The notes: generated by a model from the sequence alone, not told the origin. 25,397 nucleotides of DNA from JBOHNM01 sp050730675 (GCA_050730675.1 JBOHNM010000049.1:1-25397); one strand, 5' to 3'; positions 7,071-15,463 are shown, counted from the first letter of the stretch. Numbers and translations are program-made.

Positions 7071-8795
7071 ATGAAAGTTTTTTTCGGGCGTAAGCGTTTG
7101 CATCCAGAGTTGTCCACCGCCCTCGCACTTACGCTCGCGCTCTGCACCACGTTCGCGCGCGCCCAGGACGCGGAGCCGACTTTCCAGTTCACGGTTCCCC
7201 CCGGTCGGGTCTGGGCGGTTCCCGGGGAACCACTGGTCATCCCGCTCAACTTCGGCGACACCCTCCGCAAGGGCGGGCCCGTGCGTCTCGAATCCCGTAA
7301 CGGCGCAAAGTTCTCCGGTTTCATCGCCTGGTACACCGTCACCCGTGAGCCGAATGGCTGGATGCAGGCCAGCGGCGTTTGGCGATCCGGTGAGAGCCGT
7401 GAGGTCGGCGTTCAAGGATTCTGGGGCTTGGTCTGCACCCCTCCCTCCGCGGCCAAGGGAGCCGACTTGGTGCTGATGGGCCAGCCGATTGCGCTCGAAT
7501 GGTCAGGCCCTCCCCCAGCCCCGGGCGACGCCCCTTGGCGTCAGTTTTCTCGCCCGTCGGGGCCTTCAGACCCCGCCCTCCCCGCCAGCCTGGAGTCCGC
7601 CTTGCGCCAGGCCGCCCGCTCGCCTCTGGACGCTTGGCGTGCCGAACTGCTGCTCCCGGCTCCGCCGGACGATGCCCCGGGCGTGCTGCGCCGCGAAGGC
7701 CCACCCGCAGCCCCCGATGCCCTCGAATCCCTGCGGCGCTGCGTGGCGGCCCGCTGGCGCACCGGCGTCGGCAACCTTTGGCGCGACGACAACCAACTCG
7801 CCTTCGAACTCCTCCGTCGCCTCACCGCGGTCGTCAATTTCGGCGCGGGCAACGTCCTGCCCGCCTGGTGCTCGCCCGGCGAGGGGTGGCAGAGCCTCCT
7901 CGACGACCTGCTGGACCCGGCGCTGACGGCCCCCCAGCGATCGGCGCGCGTCCGCGCGTGGCTGCAGACTCAACCCGAGTTTGTGGATTGGGTCATCGAC
8001 GATGCCGGCCGGCGCGGCGCGCCCGACGAGGCCGAACTCGCCACCCTCGGCATCGCCAACCTCAGCGGCTCGGGCACCATCTTCTCCTGGGCAGGCTTGC
8101 GAGGGATGGAACTTGTCCCGCTCCAGGCCGGCGCCGCCATCACCGCCCAATCGCCCTCGCGACTGCTCGAAGCCCCTCCCCGCGGCGATTTCGTCGCCCG
8201 CATGAGGCTCGCCGTCAACGGCGTCGCCCAGCCCTACACGCTTGGCCGCATCGAGCGCACCGCCCGCACGCTCTCGATCCCCATCCCCGCGGGTCCCCCC
8301 GGCGTGCCGGTCGGACCGCTCCTTGAGGACTGGACGCTTCCCGCCTGGTTCGCCGGCACGCCCGAGCCTGCCGCAACCGTCGTTCGCGGCAGGCTCACCT
8401 ACGAAATCTCGCTCTCGGCCTGGGTGCTCGAACTCGAGTGCCCGGTGACCGGCATCGACCCCGAGCCGGGCGTGAAGGTCTACCTCGGACCCGCCGACGC
8501 CCCACGGGCTATCCTCACCGTTGTGCCATCCGGCAAGATGTCCGACGCTGTCAGCGGCCGAACCTCCAGCATCCGCGTCGTGCAGCGCCCCGCCGAGGGC
8601 AACGACCCCGCGCGATGGATCGCCTGGGCTCCCATCCCCGCCGAGGCTGCGGAGGCCGGTCTGCTCCGCATCGGCCTGGTCCGCTCCGACGGCCGCGGCC
8701 GTCGCGCCGCCTGGCCCCGTCCCATGATGCCCTGGCAGAGCGAGCCGGGGCGACTGGCGATCGACCTCACTACCTGGGGCGGCCTGGAGCGATAG
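7071..8795 (+). CDS. Secreted protein of unknown function
   Basis: A 574-residue protein with a signal peptide (positive MKVFFGRKR start, hydrophobic core about 16-28, cleavage after FARA at about 31). I recognise no domain. The mature part is rich in Ala, Pro, Arg and Trp and poor in Lys. It has a beta-rich N-terminal part (about 35-140), a helical middle containing NLWRDDNQLAFELLRRL and EFVDWVIDDAGRRG, and a beta-rich C-terminal part. I chose the ATG at 7071 because it starts the signal peptide; the open frame extends back to 6942 without coding character. It ends 6 bp before the stop of the convergent phosphatase. It is probably periplasmic or exported. Confidence 0.75.
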   Translation: MKVFFGRKRLHPELSTALALTLALCTTFARAQDAEPTFQFTVPPGRVWAVPGEPLVIPLNFGDTLRKGGPVRLESRNGAKFSGFIAWYTVTREPNGWMQASGVWRSGESREVGVQGFWGLVCTPPSAAKGADLVLMGQPIALEWSGPPPAPGDAPWRQFSRPSGPSDPALPASLESALRQAARSPLDAWRAELLLPAPPDDAPGVLRREGPPAAPDALESLRRCVAARWRTGVGNLWRDDNQLAFELLRRLTAVVNFGAGNVLPAWCSPGEGWQSLLDDLLDPALTAPQRSARVRAWLQTQPEFVDWVIDDAGRRGAPDEAELATLGIANLSGSGTIFSWAGLRGMELVPLQAGAAITAQSPSRLLEAPPRGDFVARMRLAVNGVAQPYTLGRIERTARTLSIPIPAGPPGVPVGPLLEDWTLPAWFAGTPEPAATVVRGRLTYEISLSAWVLELECPVTGIDPEPGVKVYLGPADAPRAILTVVPSGKMSDAVSGRTSSIRVVQRPAEGNDPARWIAWAPIPAEAAEAGLLRIGLVRSDGRGRRAAWPRPMMPWQSEPGRLAIDLTTWGGLER

Positions 8796-8801
8796 CACTC
8801 C

Positions 8802-10262
8802 CTAGGCCCTGGGAATCTCGGCCACGCCGCAGACCCAGTCGTGCAGAACGCAGTTATCGATGAACCCCGGCAGCGTCTCGGCCCCGGTTCCGACCGCCAT
8901 CACCGGAACGTGGTCCCCGGTGTGGTCGGGCGAGAGGAACGCGACGCCCAGCGAGTTGGCTACCAGCGACCCCATCACGCACACCAGCGGGTTTCGGCTC
9001 GTGAACGGGTCCACGCGCTTGTGCTCCAGGTGCGCCTGCAGTGTATTGAACCACCACGCCTGCACCGGCACGCCCGTCGCCTCGGTCAGCAGGTCCGCGA
9101 TGACCAACGCCGCCTTCTCGGGCGCTTTGGGGAAGTCGGCCGCCTTCATCTTCTTGGCGATCCACTCGAACGAGTGCTTGGCGCCGTCCAAACGCTTGAT
9201 CGCATCGATCCCCTCGCGCCCGTAGAACGCCACACCCGCGTTCGCCGTCGCGTGGTCGGTGGTCACCACCAGCAGTGTCCCCGGCCGCCCGCGGCAGAAT
9301 TCTTCCACCATCGCCAGCGTCACGTCGAACTCCAGCATCTCGCGCAGCAGCGACGGCGCATCGTTTGTGTGCCCCGCGTGGTCCACCCGCCCCGCCTCGA
9401 TCTGCAAGAAGAATCCATCGGGCGAACCCGCCAACCGATCGAGGGCCGCTTTCGCCAGTTGCGGCAGTGTGGGATCCGTCGCCGCGCGGTCAAGCACCAT
9501 CGGCAGGTGGCTCTTGGCGAACACGCCGACCAGTCGTTCCCCACCGGGCGTTCCCCCAAGCAATTCGTCGCGCGACCGAACAACCCGCAGCCCGCCGTTC
9601 ACCCCGCCCGTTGCAGCGGGGATGTACTCCGCACCGCCGCCGAGCGCAATATCCACCGGCCGCGCCACAAGCTGTGATCCGATGAACGCCTCGTCGTCGC
9701 GTTTGGGGCTGTTGGCGTAGAAACCCCCCGGCGTGGCGTGCGTCACGGTGGTTGTCGTCACCACGCCCACGGCCCTGCCAGTACTCTTGGCCCGGATCAG
9801 CAGCGGCGTCGGCGCCGGGCCGCCGGCGCTCCAGCAGACCGTGCCATTGGCGTGCTTGGTCCCAGTGCTCCACGCGCTGGATGCCGCGGACGAGTCGGTC
9901 ACCAGCGAGTCCGCCGAATGCGTGGACTGCATCGCTATCCGTGTGCCAGTCTTGGCAGCGATCGTCCGCCACGCCGTCGCACGCCCCAGCACTGTGCGGG
10001 CATAGTGGTCCGCCAGCGCCAGCGCCCCCGACGACATGCCGTCGGCCACCAGGAAGATGACGTTCCGCGCCGTGGCGGTCCGCGCCGGCAAAATGCCGGG
10101 CGCACCGGCTGCTCCCGCCCGCGTTGCCAGTCCCGCGGCAGCGAGTGCTCCCGCCGCTAGAAGCTTGCGACGCGAAACCCCCGCGCCGGACCTCGGTGCG
10201 GCAGCCCACAATGGCTCATGTTGATCGCCGTTGCTCACGGAACAATGGTTGGCGGGCCGCAT
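8802..10262 (-). CDS. Alkaline phosphatase, PhoA family, Tat-type signal
   Basis: A 486-residue exported phosphomonoesterase. The N-terminus carries a twin-arginine-like SRRKLL followed by a hydrophobic Ala-rich stretch (30-53), consistent with Tat export of a folded metalloenzyme. Metal and catalytic motifs are VADGMS (D74), VTDSSAASSAWSTG with nucleophile S124, THATPGGFYAN, IEAGRVDHAGH, TTDHATANAG and DHTGDHVPV. These match the Zn/Mg-binding set of PF00245. The ATG at 10262 has no clear ribosome binding site, and a shorter start near the twin arginine is possible. The mature enzyme would release phosphate from organic esters in the periplasm. No Pho-box was identified. Confidence 0.94.
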   Translation of the reverse strand: MRPANHCSVSNGDQHEPLWAAAPRSGAGVSRRKLLAAGALAAAGLATRAGAAGAPGILPARTATARNVIFLVADGMSSGALALADHYARTVLGRATAWRTIAAKTGTRIAMQSTHSADSLVTDSSAASSAWSTGTKHANGTVCWSAGGPAPTPLLIRAKSTGRAVGVVTTTTVTHATPGGFYANSPKRDDEAFIGSQLVARPVDIALGGGAEYIPAATGGVNGGLRVVRSRDELLGGTPGGERLVGVFAKSHLPMVLDRAATDPTLPQLAKAALDRLAGSPDGFFLQIEAGRVDHAGHTNDAPSLLREMLEFDVTLAMVEEFCRGRPGTLLVVTTDHATANAGVAFYGREGIDAIKRLDGAKHSFEWIAKKMKAADFPKAPEKAALVIADLLTEATGVPVQAWWFNTLQAHLEHKRVDPFTSRNPLVCVMGSLVANSLGVAFLSPDHTGDHVPVMAVGTGAETLPGFIDNCVLHDWVCGVAEIPRA

Positions 10263-10316
10263 CGACGCTGCAATGAAGGGGAGTGAAGATCGCGCTAACG
10301 ACCTCAGAATCAGGCA

Positions 10317-11324
10317 TCAGAACGTGATTTTTCCGCCCAGAAACAGCATCGGTCCCGGCTCGGTCTCCAGTTGCGAGATCGTCAGCCCGGCGCTGTTGTC
10401 CTGGCGGTAGCGTCGCCACGCCACCACGCCGACGCCCCCGTTGATCTCGAACTTCTCGCAGCACTGGTACGTCGCCCCGAAGACCACCGGCACCTCGCGC
10501 TCGCGGAAGACGCCATCGGGAACGGGGCTGGTGTCCGATAGCCGGTACGAGCGTGCCTGGTACGCGCCGTACAGGAACACGCTCCACGCCTCGGCCACCT
10601 TGGCGGTGATCCGCGCCTCCGGCCCGTTCTGGTTGCCGTAGACCTTGAACGACACCTTCTCGTTGATCTTCCAGTCGATCCCGACATACGGGTACGCGTA
10701 GAAGCTGTCCTCAATCCGGGAGATCCCGACCACCCCAAGCGTCAGATTGAACTGATCCGAGAACTTGTACCCCGCGGCCAGGAACCCGCCGCCCGCGAAC
10801 GACTGCCCCACGTCCGCGCCGAATTCACCCGAGAAGTCGATCAACGCACCGACCGTGAATGACCAGTGCTCGTCCGGCGTGCACCGCAGCGACGGCGCGA
10901 TCGTCACCTCCGCGAAACTCCCGTACGGCTTCGGCGAGCCCGGCGTCAGCGCCTGCGCGTTGTTGAAATTGAACCACGACGTCTGCACGTCCAGCACCAG
11001 CCCGGCGCTGAGGGTGTTGTTGAACTTGTAGTTCATCCCCAGCTCAAAGTCCGCGCGGTAGACCGAGACCGTCCCCGGTCCGCTCTTGAAGTCGGTTTGC
11101 AGTTCGGCGATGCCGCGGGCCGAGAAGCTCACCGTCAGCGGGCCTTGCGTTTCAGAAGCGCCGGCCCCGGGCATCGTTCCCGGCTGTGGCTCAGTGTTCA
11201 CCGCGGGCGATTGGATCGTGGCGGCGTTGTCGGCCTGGGCATTGGCGATCGCCGTCAGCGCCAGCAGGCCCGCCGTGGCGAGCACGCCCAAAGCGCGCGG
11301 AGAAACCGTGAGGTTCGAGTTCAT
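10317..11324 (-). CDS. Outer-membrane beta-barrel protein, DUF6268-like
   Basis: A 335-residue protein with a signal peptide (residues 1-29, cleavage after ANA). The rest is alternating amphipathic strands rich in Gly, Tyr and Phe, such as YRADFELGMNYKF, GGFLAAGYKFSDQFNL and VSFKVYGNQNG. It ends in GGKITF, a C-terminal Phe as in Bam-assembled barrels. The architecture fits DUF6268-type outer-membrane proteins; I am fairly but not fully sure of the family. The open frame extends to 11399, but the ATG at 11324 is where the signal peptide starts. It lies 71 bp after flgH on the same strand, so read-through from the flagellar operon is possible. The gap holds no convincing terminator. Confidence 0.8.
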   Translation of the reverse strand: MNSNLTVSPRALGVLATAGLLALTAIANAQADNAATIQSPAVNTEPQPGTMPGAGASETQGPLTVSFSARGIAELQTDFKSGPGTVSVYRADFELGMNYKFNNTLSAGLVLDVQTSWFNFNNAQALTPGSPKPYGSFAEVTIAPSLRCTPDEHWSFTVGALIDFSGEFGADVGQSFAGGGFLAAGYKFSDQFNLTLGVVGISRIEDSFYAYPYVGIDWKINEKVSFKVYGNQNGPEARITAKVAEAWSVFLYGAYQARSYRLSDTSPVPDGVFREREVPVVFGATYQCCEKFEINGGVGVVAWRRYRQDNSAGLTISQLETEPGPMLFLGGKITF

Positions 11325-11395
11325 GCGCCCAGCGTACCGCACCCACCGCCGCGCGTGCAAATGCTCAGGCCCGCACATCCCCCGGGCGTGTGCGC

Positions 11396-12286
11396 TCACG
11401 GGCCGAAGATGTCATCCAGCGTCCGCGACAGCCAGTTCGGCGTCGCCGTCTTCTTCACCTGTCCCTGGTGCTCGATGCGGATCACCAGGTTCGCCAGTTG
11501 CGACGACTGCACCGTGTTGGCGTTGGTGATGTCCTTCGGGTCGCACAGGCCCGAGAGCACCATCGTTTTGATCTCCTCATCCGACTGGATCGTCTCGCGT
11601 GCCTCGACGAAGATCAGCCCGTTGGGCTTGACGTCCTGCACGATGGCCGCGATCCGCGCCGTCAAGCGATCCTTCCGCTCGTACTCGCCGTCGCCCTTGA
11701 AGTTCCGGTTGGCGCCGTAGCCCACCGCGGGCTTGGTCGCGCCGATGCCGTTGGTGAGCGTCGAGGTCGTCAGCAGCGCCGCCAGGCTGGGGAACTGCCG
11801 CAGTTCCGCCTCGAGGTTGAAGTCCTTCTTGGCGTCGAGCGTCTGCTCCTGCTTGTTGTTGCTGATCTCGTTGATGATGATGTCGAGCTTGTCGTGCTTC
11901 TGGTAGCTGTGCGGCTTGGTCGGCTGCACCACGAACAAACCGATCGAACTGAGCGAGGGGGGACCGGCGTTCGGAGCCACGCTGGCCATCTGGGCAGGTG
12001 GCGGCGTTGGACCCGGAGCGGGAGCGGGAGCGGGAGCGGGAGCGGGGGCGGGGGCGGGGGCGGGGGCGGACGTCGGTGATGGCGCGGGGGCATTGGCCGC
12101 CGGCTTGGCGTCGGCTGGCCCGTTGGTCGCCGGACCGTTTGGCTGCTGTTGCGGCGGCGGAGTCTGGTCTCGCCCCTGCTGGATCGCCGGCTGCGGCATC
12201 GGCGCACGGAAAAGACTCTGCGCGTGGGCGCTGCCTGCCACCGTCAGAACCAGGGCCGTGGTGTGGAGCCGAAGTGCGTTCTTCAC
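11396..12286 (-). CDS. flgH: Flagellar L-ring protein FlgH
   Basis: A 296-residue L-ring subunit, the outer-membrane bushing of the flagellar rod. The C-terminal 170 residues carry the family core: LDIIINEISNNKQEQTLDAKKD, NFKGDGEYERKDRLTARI, IVQDVKPNGLIFVEARE and VLSGLCDPKDI. Unusually, the signal peptide ends in GSAHAQSLF with no lipobox cysteine, whereas proteobacterial FlgH is a lipoprotein. A Pro/Ala/Gln linker of about 75 residues precedes the core. It begins at a GTG sharing four bases with the flgA stop; GGAG lies 9 nt upstream inside flgA, implying translational coupling. No flgI follows. Confidence 0.93.
   Translation of the reverse strand: MKNALRLHTTALVLTVAGSAHAQSLFRAPMPQPAIQQGRDQTPPPQQQPNGPATNGPADAKPAANAPAPSPTSAPAPAPAPAPAPAPAPAPGPTPPPAQMASVAPNAGPPSLSSIGLFVVQPTKPHSYQKHDKLDIIINEISNNKQEQTLDAKKDFNLEAELRQFPSLAALLTTSTLTNGIGATKPAVGYGANRNFKGDGEYERKDRLTARIAAIVQDVKPNGLIFVEARETIQSDEEIKTMVLSGLCDPKDITNANTVQSSQLANLVIRIEHQGQVKKTATPNWLSRTLDDIFGP
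12015..12068 (-). repeat. Hexanucleotide tandem repeat in flgH (Ala-Pro linker)
   Basis: Nine 6-bp units on the plus strand: five GGAGCG followed by four GGGGCG. On the coding strand they encode alternating Ala-Pro, at about residues 74-91 of FlgH. Two blocks of identical units imply recent slippage expansion. Because the unit is 6 bp, length changes keep the reading frame. Confidence 0.9.
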
Positions 12287-13491
12287 GGGGTCTTTCTCCG
12301 GATCTGTTGCAGGTTCATCGTCGGTTTGCGGTCGACGGGTCTGACATCGGTGGGCTTGGTCGAGCGCGGCGTCGCCTCGAACGTGGCGTTCTCGGCCGCG
12401 GTCGGATCGACTTCCATCACCGCGCGCCCACGCCCGTTCATCCGGGCCGTGAACGTCTTGCGCGAGCCATCGAGCTGGAACTGCACCAGTTCCCCATCGC
12501 GGCCGCTGCCCATCGCGCGGGCCTTGGCGCGGATCACGGCGCTCCCCGAGAGCACATCCACCCACACCGCCTCGCCGCGCTGCACCACCACCGGCGATTG
12601 CAAATCGCTCGGCACGATCGGCCGTCCCGGGTCCAGCCGCTTCCGCGGCGTCGCGCCGACAACTTGGTCCAAGTCGGTGACGAACGCCGCCGTCGGGCTC
12701 AGCCACTCGTCGCTCACCGTCACCTGGTCGGCCGTGATCACCTGGTCGCGCTCGATCCGCACCGTCGGGCTCACGATCGTCCGGTGCACCAGCAGGTCCA
12801 CCATCACCGGCTTGGAGAAAATCAGCCGGTCGCGCTGGTACTGGTCGATCCGCAGCGGCATCCGCGAGCCCGTCGGCGGGCCGATCTGCACGATCTCGCA
12901 GCGGATGCCCGGCTTGATCGGCGCGTCCAGCCACGCGCCGTCGCCGCCGCCGTTCACGCTCAGGCGCAGCCGCATCTCGTCCATCGATACCGCGAACTGG
13001 TCCGACGCCCGCTGGGCGATCAGCACCCGCACCGTATCCACAGATCCGTGAACGATCGGCTCGGGCAGCGTCGTCCGCGGGTCCTCGACCACCGGCGCGG
13101 GAGCCGGCGCCGGCTTGGTTTTTTCTACCTTCGGCGCTTCGGTCGGCCCGCCCTCTTCCGCCCGCACCGTGCACACACCGCCGCTGAGCGTCAGCTTGCC
13201 CCACACCACCCCGGGCCGGTCCCGCAGCGCCGCCTTCACTCGGGTCACATCCACCTGCGCCGTGCCGCCGGCGACCGGTGCCGTCGCGACCACCGCATCC
13301 TTCAGTGCCGCACCGTCGGGTCCGCTGATCTCCGCCACCTGTCCGAGCGTCACCGCCGAGCCCGCGGCGACATTCGCCGAAGGCTTCAGCGTCACCGACG
13401 CCTGCCCGAACGCCGATGCGCCGGCCAGCAGCCCGGCCACGGCGGCCGCGGCGAGCGTGCAGAATCGGAGTGTGCCGCGAGTGTGGTTCAT
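12283..13491 (-). CDS. flgA: Flagellar P-ring assembly chaperone FlgA (long form)
   Basis: A periplasmic chaperone for P-ring assembly. At 402 residues it is nearly twice the enterobacterial length. It has a signal peptide (1-29), an N-terminal domain (about 30-105), a Pro/Ala/Lys linker (about 118-135), a middle domain and a C-terminal SAF-type domain. The last includes RIERDQVITADQVTV, VVGATPRKRLDPGRPI and RGEAVWVDVLSGSAVIRAKARA. The final 60 residues, rich in Thr, Pro and Arg, look disordered. It starts 13 bp after the flgG stop with only a weak AAGAG site. Its TGA overlaps the flgH GTG. Confidence 0.9.
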   Translation of the reverse strand: MNHTRGTLRFCTLAAAAVAGLLAGASAFGQASVTLKPSANVAAGSAVTLGQVAEISGPDGAALKDAVVATAPVAGGTAQVDVTRVKAALRDRPGVVWGKLTLSGGVCTVRAEEGGPTEAPKVEKTKPAPAPAPVVEDPRTTLPEPIVHGSVDTVRVLIAQRASDQFAVSMDEMRLRLSVNGGGDGAWLDAPIKPGIRCEIVQIGPPTGSRMPLRIDQYQRDRLIFSKPVMVDLLVHRTIVSPTVRIERDQVITADQVTVSDEWLSPTAAFVTDLDQVVGATPRKRLDPGRPIVPSDLQSPVVVQRGEAVWVDVLSGSAVIRAKARAMGSGRDGELVQFQLDGSRKTFTARMNGRGRAVMEVDPTAAENATFEATPRSTKPTDVRPVDRKPTMNLQQIRRKTP

Positions 13492-13504
13492 GGCGTGCTC
13501 TTAA

Positions 13505-14314
13505 TCAGGCCCGGCGGAGGTTTGCCACTGCCTGCAGTGTCTGGTCGGCGGCGCGGATCGTGTTGCTGTTCATCTCGAACGCCCGCTGGATGCGGATCAG
13601 GTTCACCAGTTCCGCCGTCGGGTCCACGTTCGAGTTCTCGACGAACGTCTGCGTCAGTGTTCCACGCTGGTCCGTCCCCGGCACGCCCGTGATCGGCGGT
13701 CCGCTGGCCCCAGTCTCGGTGTACAGGTTTTCGCCGTTCTGCTTCAGGCCCTGCGGGTTGACGAATACCGTCAGTTGGATATCGCCGACCTTCTCCGGCT
13801 CGGTCCCCCCGACGACCGTGACGTACACCTGGCCCGACGAGTCGATGCTGATGCCCGTCGCGTTGGAGGGGATCTGCACGACCGGCTCCAGCCGCTGGCC
13901 CGTGTTGTTGGCCATCACCATCTCGCCGTTGCTATTGAGAGCAAAGGCCCCCGCCCGCGTGTACGCCGTGCCGCCGCCGATCGAATCCACCGTCTGCACC
14001 CTGAAAAAGCCGTAGCCGTCGATCGCGACGTCCAGCGGGCGCCCGGTGGAGATAAGCGAGCCCTGGGTGAAATCCAGTTGTGTGCCGCTGACCCGCGTGC
14101 CCAGGCCGACGTACAGCCCGATCGGGCGCTGGTCGTCGTTGACGTTCCGCACGCCCGGCTGCTGCTTCTCGACGTACAGCAGGTCCTCGAAGTTGGCCCG
14201 CGAGGCCTTGTACCCGTACGTGTTCACGTTGGCCAGGTTGTTCGCCGTTACGTCCATCGCCGTGTTCAGGGCGCTCAGGGCCGACGCGGAGGATTGCAGG
14301 GCGACGATGGCCAT
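13505..14314 (-). CDS. flgG: Flagellar distal rod protein FlgG
   Basis: A 269-residue distal rod subunit. The N-terminal rod signature ALQSSASALSALNTAMDV, then ANNLANVNTYGYKASRANFEDLLY, is complete. So are the central D1-type strands (STGRPLDVAIDGYGFFRVQ), TYTRAGAF-like AYTRAGAFALNSNGEMV and the C-terminal heptad region ending in RAFEMNSNTIRAADQTLQAVANL. Length and both ends match FlgG rather than FlgF. The ATG has GGAAG 7 nt upstream. It lies 64 bp downstream of flgF and 13 bp upstream of flgA, within one minus-strand operon. The rod crosses the periplasm. Confidence 0.96.
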   Translation of the reverse strand: MAIVALQSSASALSALNTAMDVTANNLANVNTYGYKASRANFEDLLYVEKQQPGVRNVNDDQRPIGLYVGLGTRVSGTQLDFTQGSLISTGRPLDVAIDGYGFFRVQTVDSIGGGTAYTRAGAFALNSNGEMVMANNTGQRLEPVVQIPSNATGISIDSSGQVYVTVVGGTEPEKVGDIQLTVFVNPQGLKQNGENLYTETGASGPPITGVPGTDQRGTLTQTFVENSNVDPTAELVNLIRIQRAFEMNSNTIRAADQTLQAVANLRRA

Positions 14315-14378
14315 GGTGGTGCTTCCGGTTGCGTCGCGGCGTTGTCAACCGCCGCGCTGAAAAAGTGGAGGACCGGTC

Positions 14379-15164
14379 TCAGGCCACGCGCCCGAACGTC
14401 CCGATCGCCCGCTGCATCGATTCGTCGATCGTCTGGATGATCCGTGTGCCGTACGCGATCGAGCGCTCCGAGCTGGTGATGTCCAGCATCGTCCGCACCG
14501 GGTCCACCGTGGATTTCTCCACGCTCCCCTGCTCGATCAGCCCGCCCGCGCTCGCCGCCGGCTGCTTCCGCATCATCTGCCCGTCGGGGGCCTGCATCAA
14601 TCCTGTGCCGCTCTTGCGGAAGTTCATCGGATCGCCCGCTGTGACGAACGCGAGCTTGCCGACCACCCCTGCCCCCTGCTGGATCGTGCCATCGGGATGG
14701 ATCGTCACCCGCCCCGCGCCCGACATGCGGATGGCCTGGCCCGCATCGTCCAGCACCGGCTTGCCGCTGGCGGTGTGGATGAGCTGCCCGGAGTTGTCGA
14801 GCGTCAGCCGCCCGTCGCGCGTCAGCCGAAGATCCTCCGGCCGATTGCTCGCGCCCGTCTTCACCACCAGGTACCCCGGCCCGCTGATCCCCACATCCAG
14901 CGGCCGGCCCGTGCGCTCAAGCTGCCCCTGCGCCGTCGTTGGCCGGTTGGGCGCCAGCAGCGCCCCGGCGCCCAGCTTCTCCAACATCTTGTTCGATGGC
15001 AGGCTCAGCCCATCCTCGGCCCGCGCGGCATCCCGCTGCTTGGCCATCGCGTAGTCCGCCTTGAACCCCACGCTCTCGACGTTCGCCAGGTTATTGGCCG
15101 CCACGTCCATGCGGTACATGGAGGTCGCAAGCCCGGAGGCGGAGATCCAGAGCCCGTAGTTCAT
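14379..15164 (-). CDS. flgF: Flagellar proximal rod protein FlgF
   Basis: A 261-residue rod subunit of the FlgF/FlgG family. N-terminal MNYGLWISASGLATSMYRMD leads into VAANNLANVESVGFKADYA, the family signature. The middle has ERTGRPLDVGISGPGYLVV and the C-terminus SSERSIAYGTRIIQTIDESM, the helical zipper segment. I call FlgF because it precedes a clear FlgG and has the more divergent C-terminus. Its ATG shares four bases (ATGA) with the stop of the small upstream ORF, indicating coupled translation. Paralogous family, so FlgF versus a second FlgG copy is the remaining doubt. Confidence 0.92.
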   Translation of the reverse strand: MNYGLWISASGLATSMYRMDVAANNLANVESVGFKADYAMAKQRDAARAEDGLSLPSNKMLEKLGAGALLAPNRPTTAQGQLERTGRPLDVGISGPGYLVVKTGASNRPEDLRLTRDGRLTLDNSGQLIHTASGKPVLDDAGQAIRMSGAGRVTIHPDGTIQQGAGVVGKLAFVTAGDPMNFRKSGTGLMQAPDGQMMRKQPAASAGGLIEQGSVEKSTVDPVRTMLDITSSERSIAYGTRIIQTIDESMQRAIGTFGRVA

Positions 15165-15358
15165 GCCCGGCCCTCCGCGCCTTCGGCCGCCTGCATCAGC
15201 TCGCGCAGCCGGCTGGCCTGATCGGTGGACTGACCCAGATGAGCGGCCGCGGCGATCCGCGCCAGGCGCACGATCGACGCACCGAGGTTGCCCAGGTCGC
15301 GCACAACCGGCGCATCACACTCGGGCGAAACAAGCTTGAGAGGCGGTCCGGCCTGCAT
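15161..15358 (-). CDS. Small unknown protein, first gene of the flagellar operon
   Basis: A 65-residue mostly helical protein (about residues 20-60 predicted helix, with SIVRLARIAAAAHLG). I recognise no family. It is supported as a gene by the ATGA overlap with flgF, a GGAG at 15368-15371 and the sigma-54-like promoter directly upstream. Size and helicity would suit a small flagellar chaperone or secretion adaptor, but that is a guess. It has no cysteine pairs, signal peptide or membrane segment. Confidence 0.65.
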   Translation of the reverse strand: MQAGPPLKLVSPECDAPVVRDLGNLGASIVRLARIAAAAHLGQSTDQASRLRELMQAAEGAEGRA

Positions 15359-15384
15359 AGGTCGCTGCTCCTGCCCACGGCAAG

Positions 15385-15401
15385 AACAAGCGGCGTGCCA
15401 G
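15385..15401 (-). promoter_or_regulatory. Sigma-54-like promoter of the flagellar operon
   Basis: The minus strand reads CTGGCACGCCGCTTGTT. The sigma-54 consensus is YTGGCACGRNNNTTGCW. The -24 block is perfect (CTGGCACG) and the spacing to the -12 element is correct. Two positions differ, including T instead of C at -12. Transcription would start near 15374, leaving a leader of about 16 nt that contains GGAG before the ATG at 15358. No rpoN or enhancer-binding regulator is in the window. Confidence 0.6.
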
Positions 15402-15429
15402 CGGGAACGTCTTGCAGAAAGCCGGGTGC

Positions 15430-15463
15430 CCCGCCCCTACGCGGCTTTGAGCGTTGGGGCGGG
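15430..15463 (-). terminator. GC-rich hairpin between the SUMF1 gene and the flagellar operon
   Basis: CCCGCCCC (15430-15437), T, ACGC (15439-15442), an 8-nt loop, GCGT (15451-15454), T, GGGGCGGG (15456-15463). That is 12 paired bases with one T-T mismatch. It lies about 100 bp after the SUMF1 gene stop and 29 bp upstream of the sigma-54-like promoter. Termination of the upstream gene is the simplest reading; only a short T-containing stretch follows. An operator or activator site is the alternative. Confidence 0.5.

Noticed and set aside
11372..11394. CGCACA/TGTGCG inverted repeat after flgH as a terminator
   Set aside because: The stem is only 6 bp with an 11-nt loop and no T tract, so termination is not supported.
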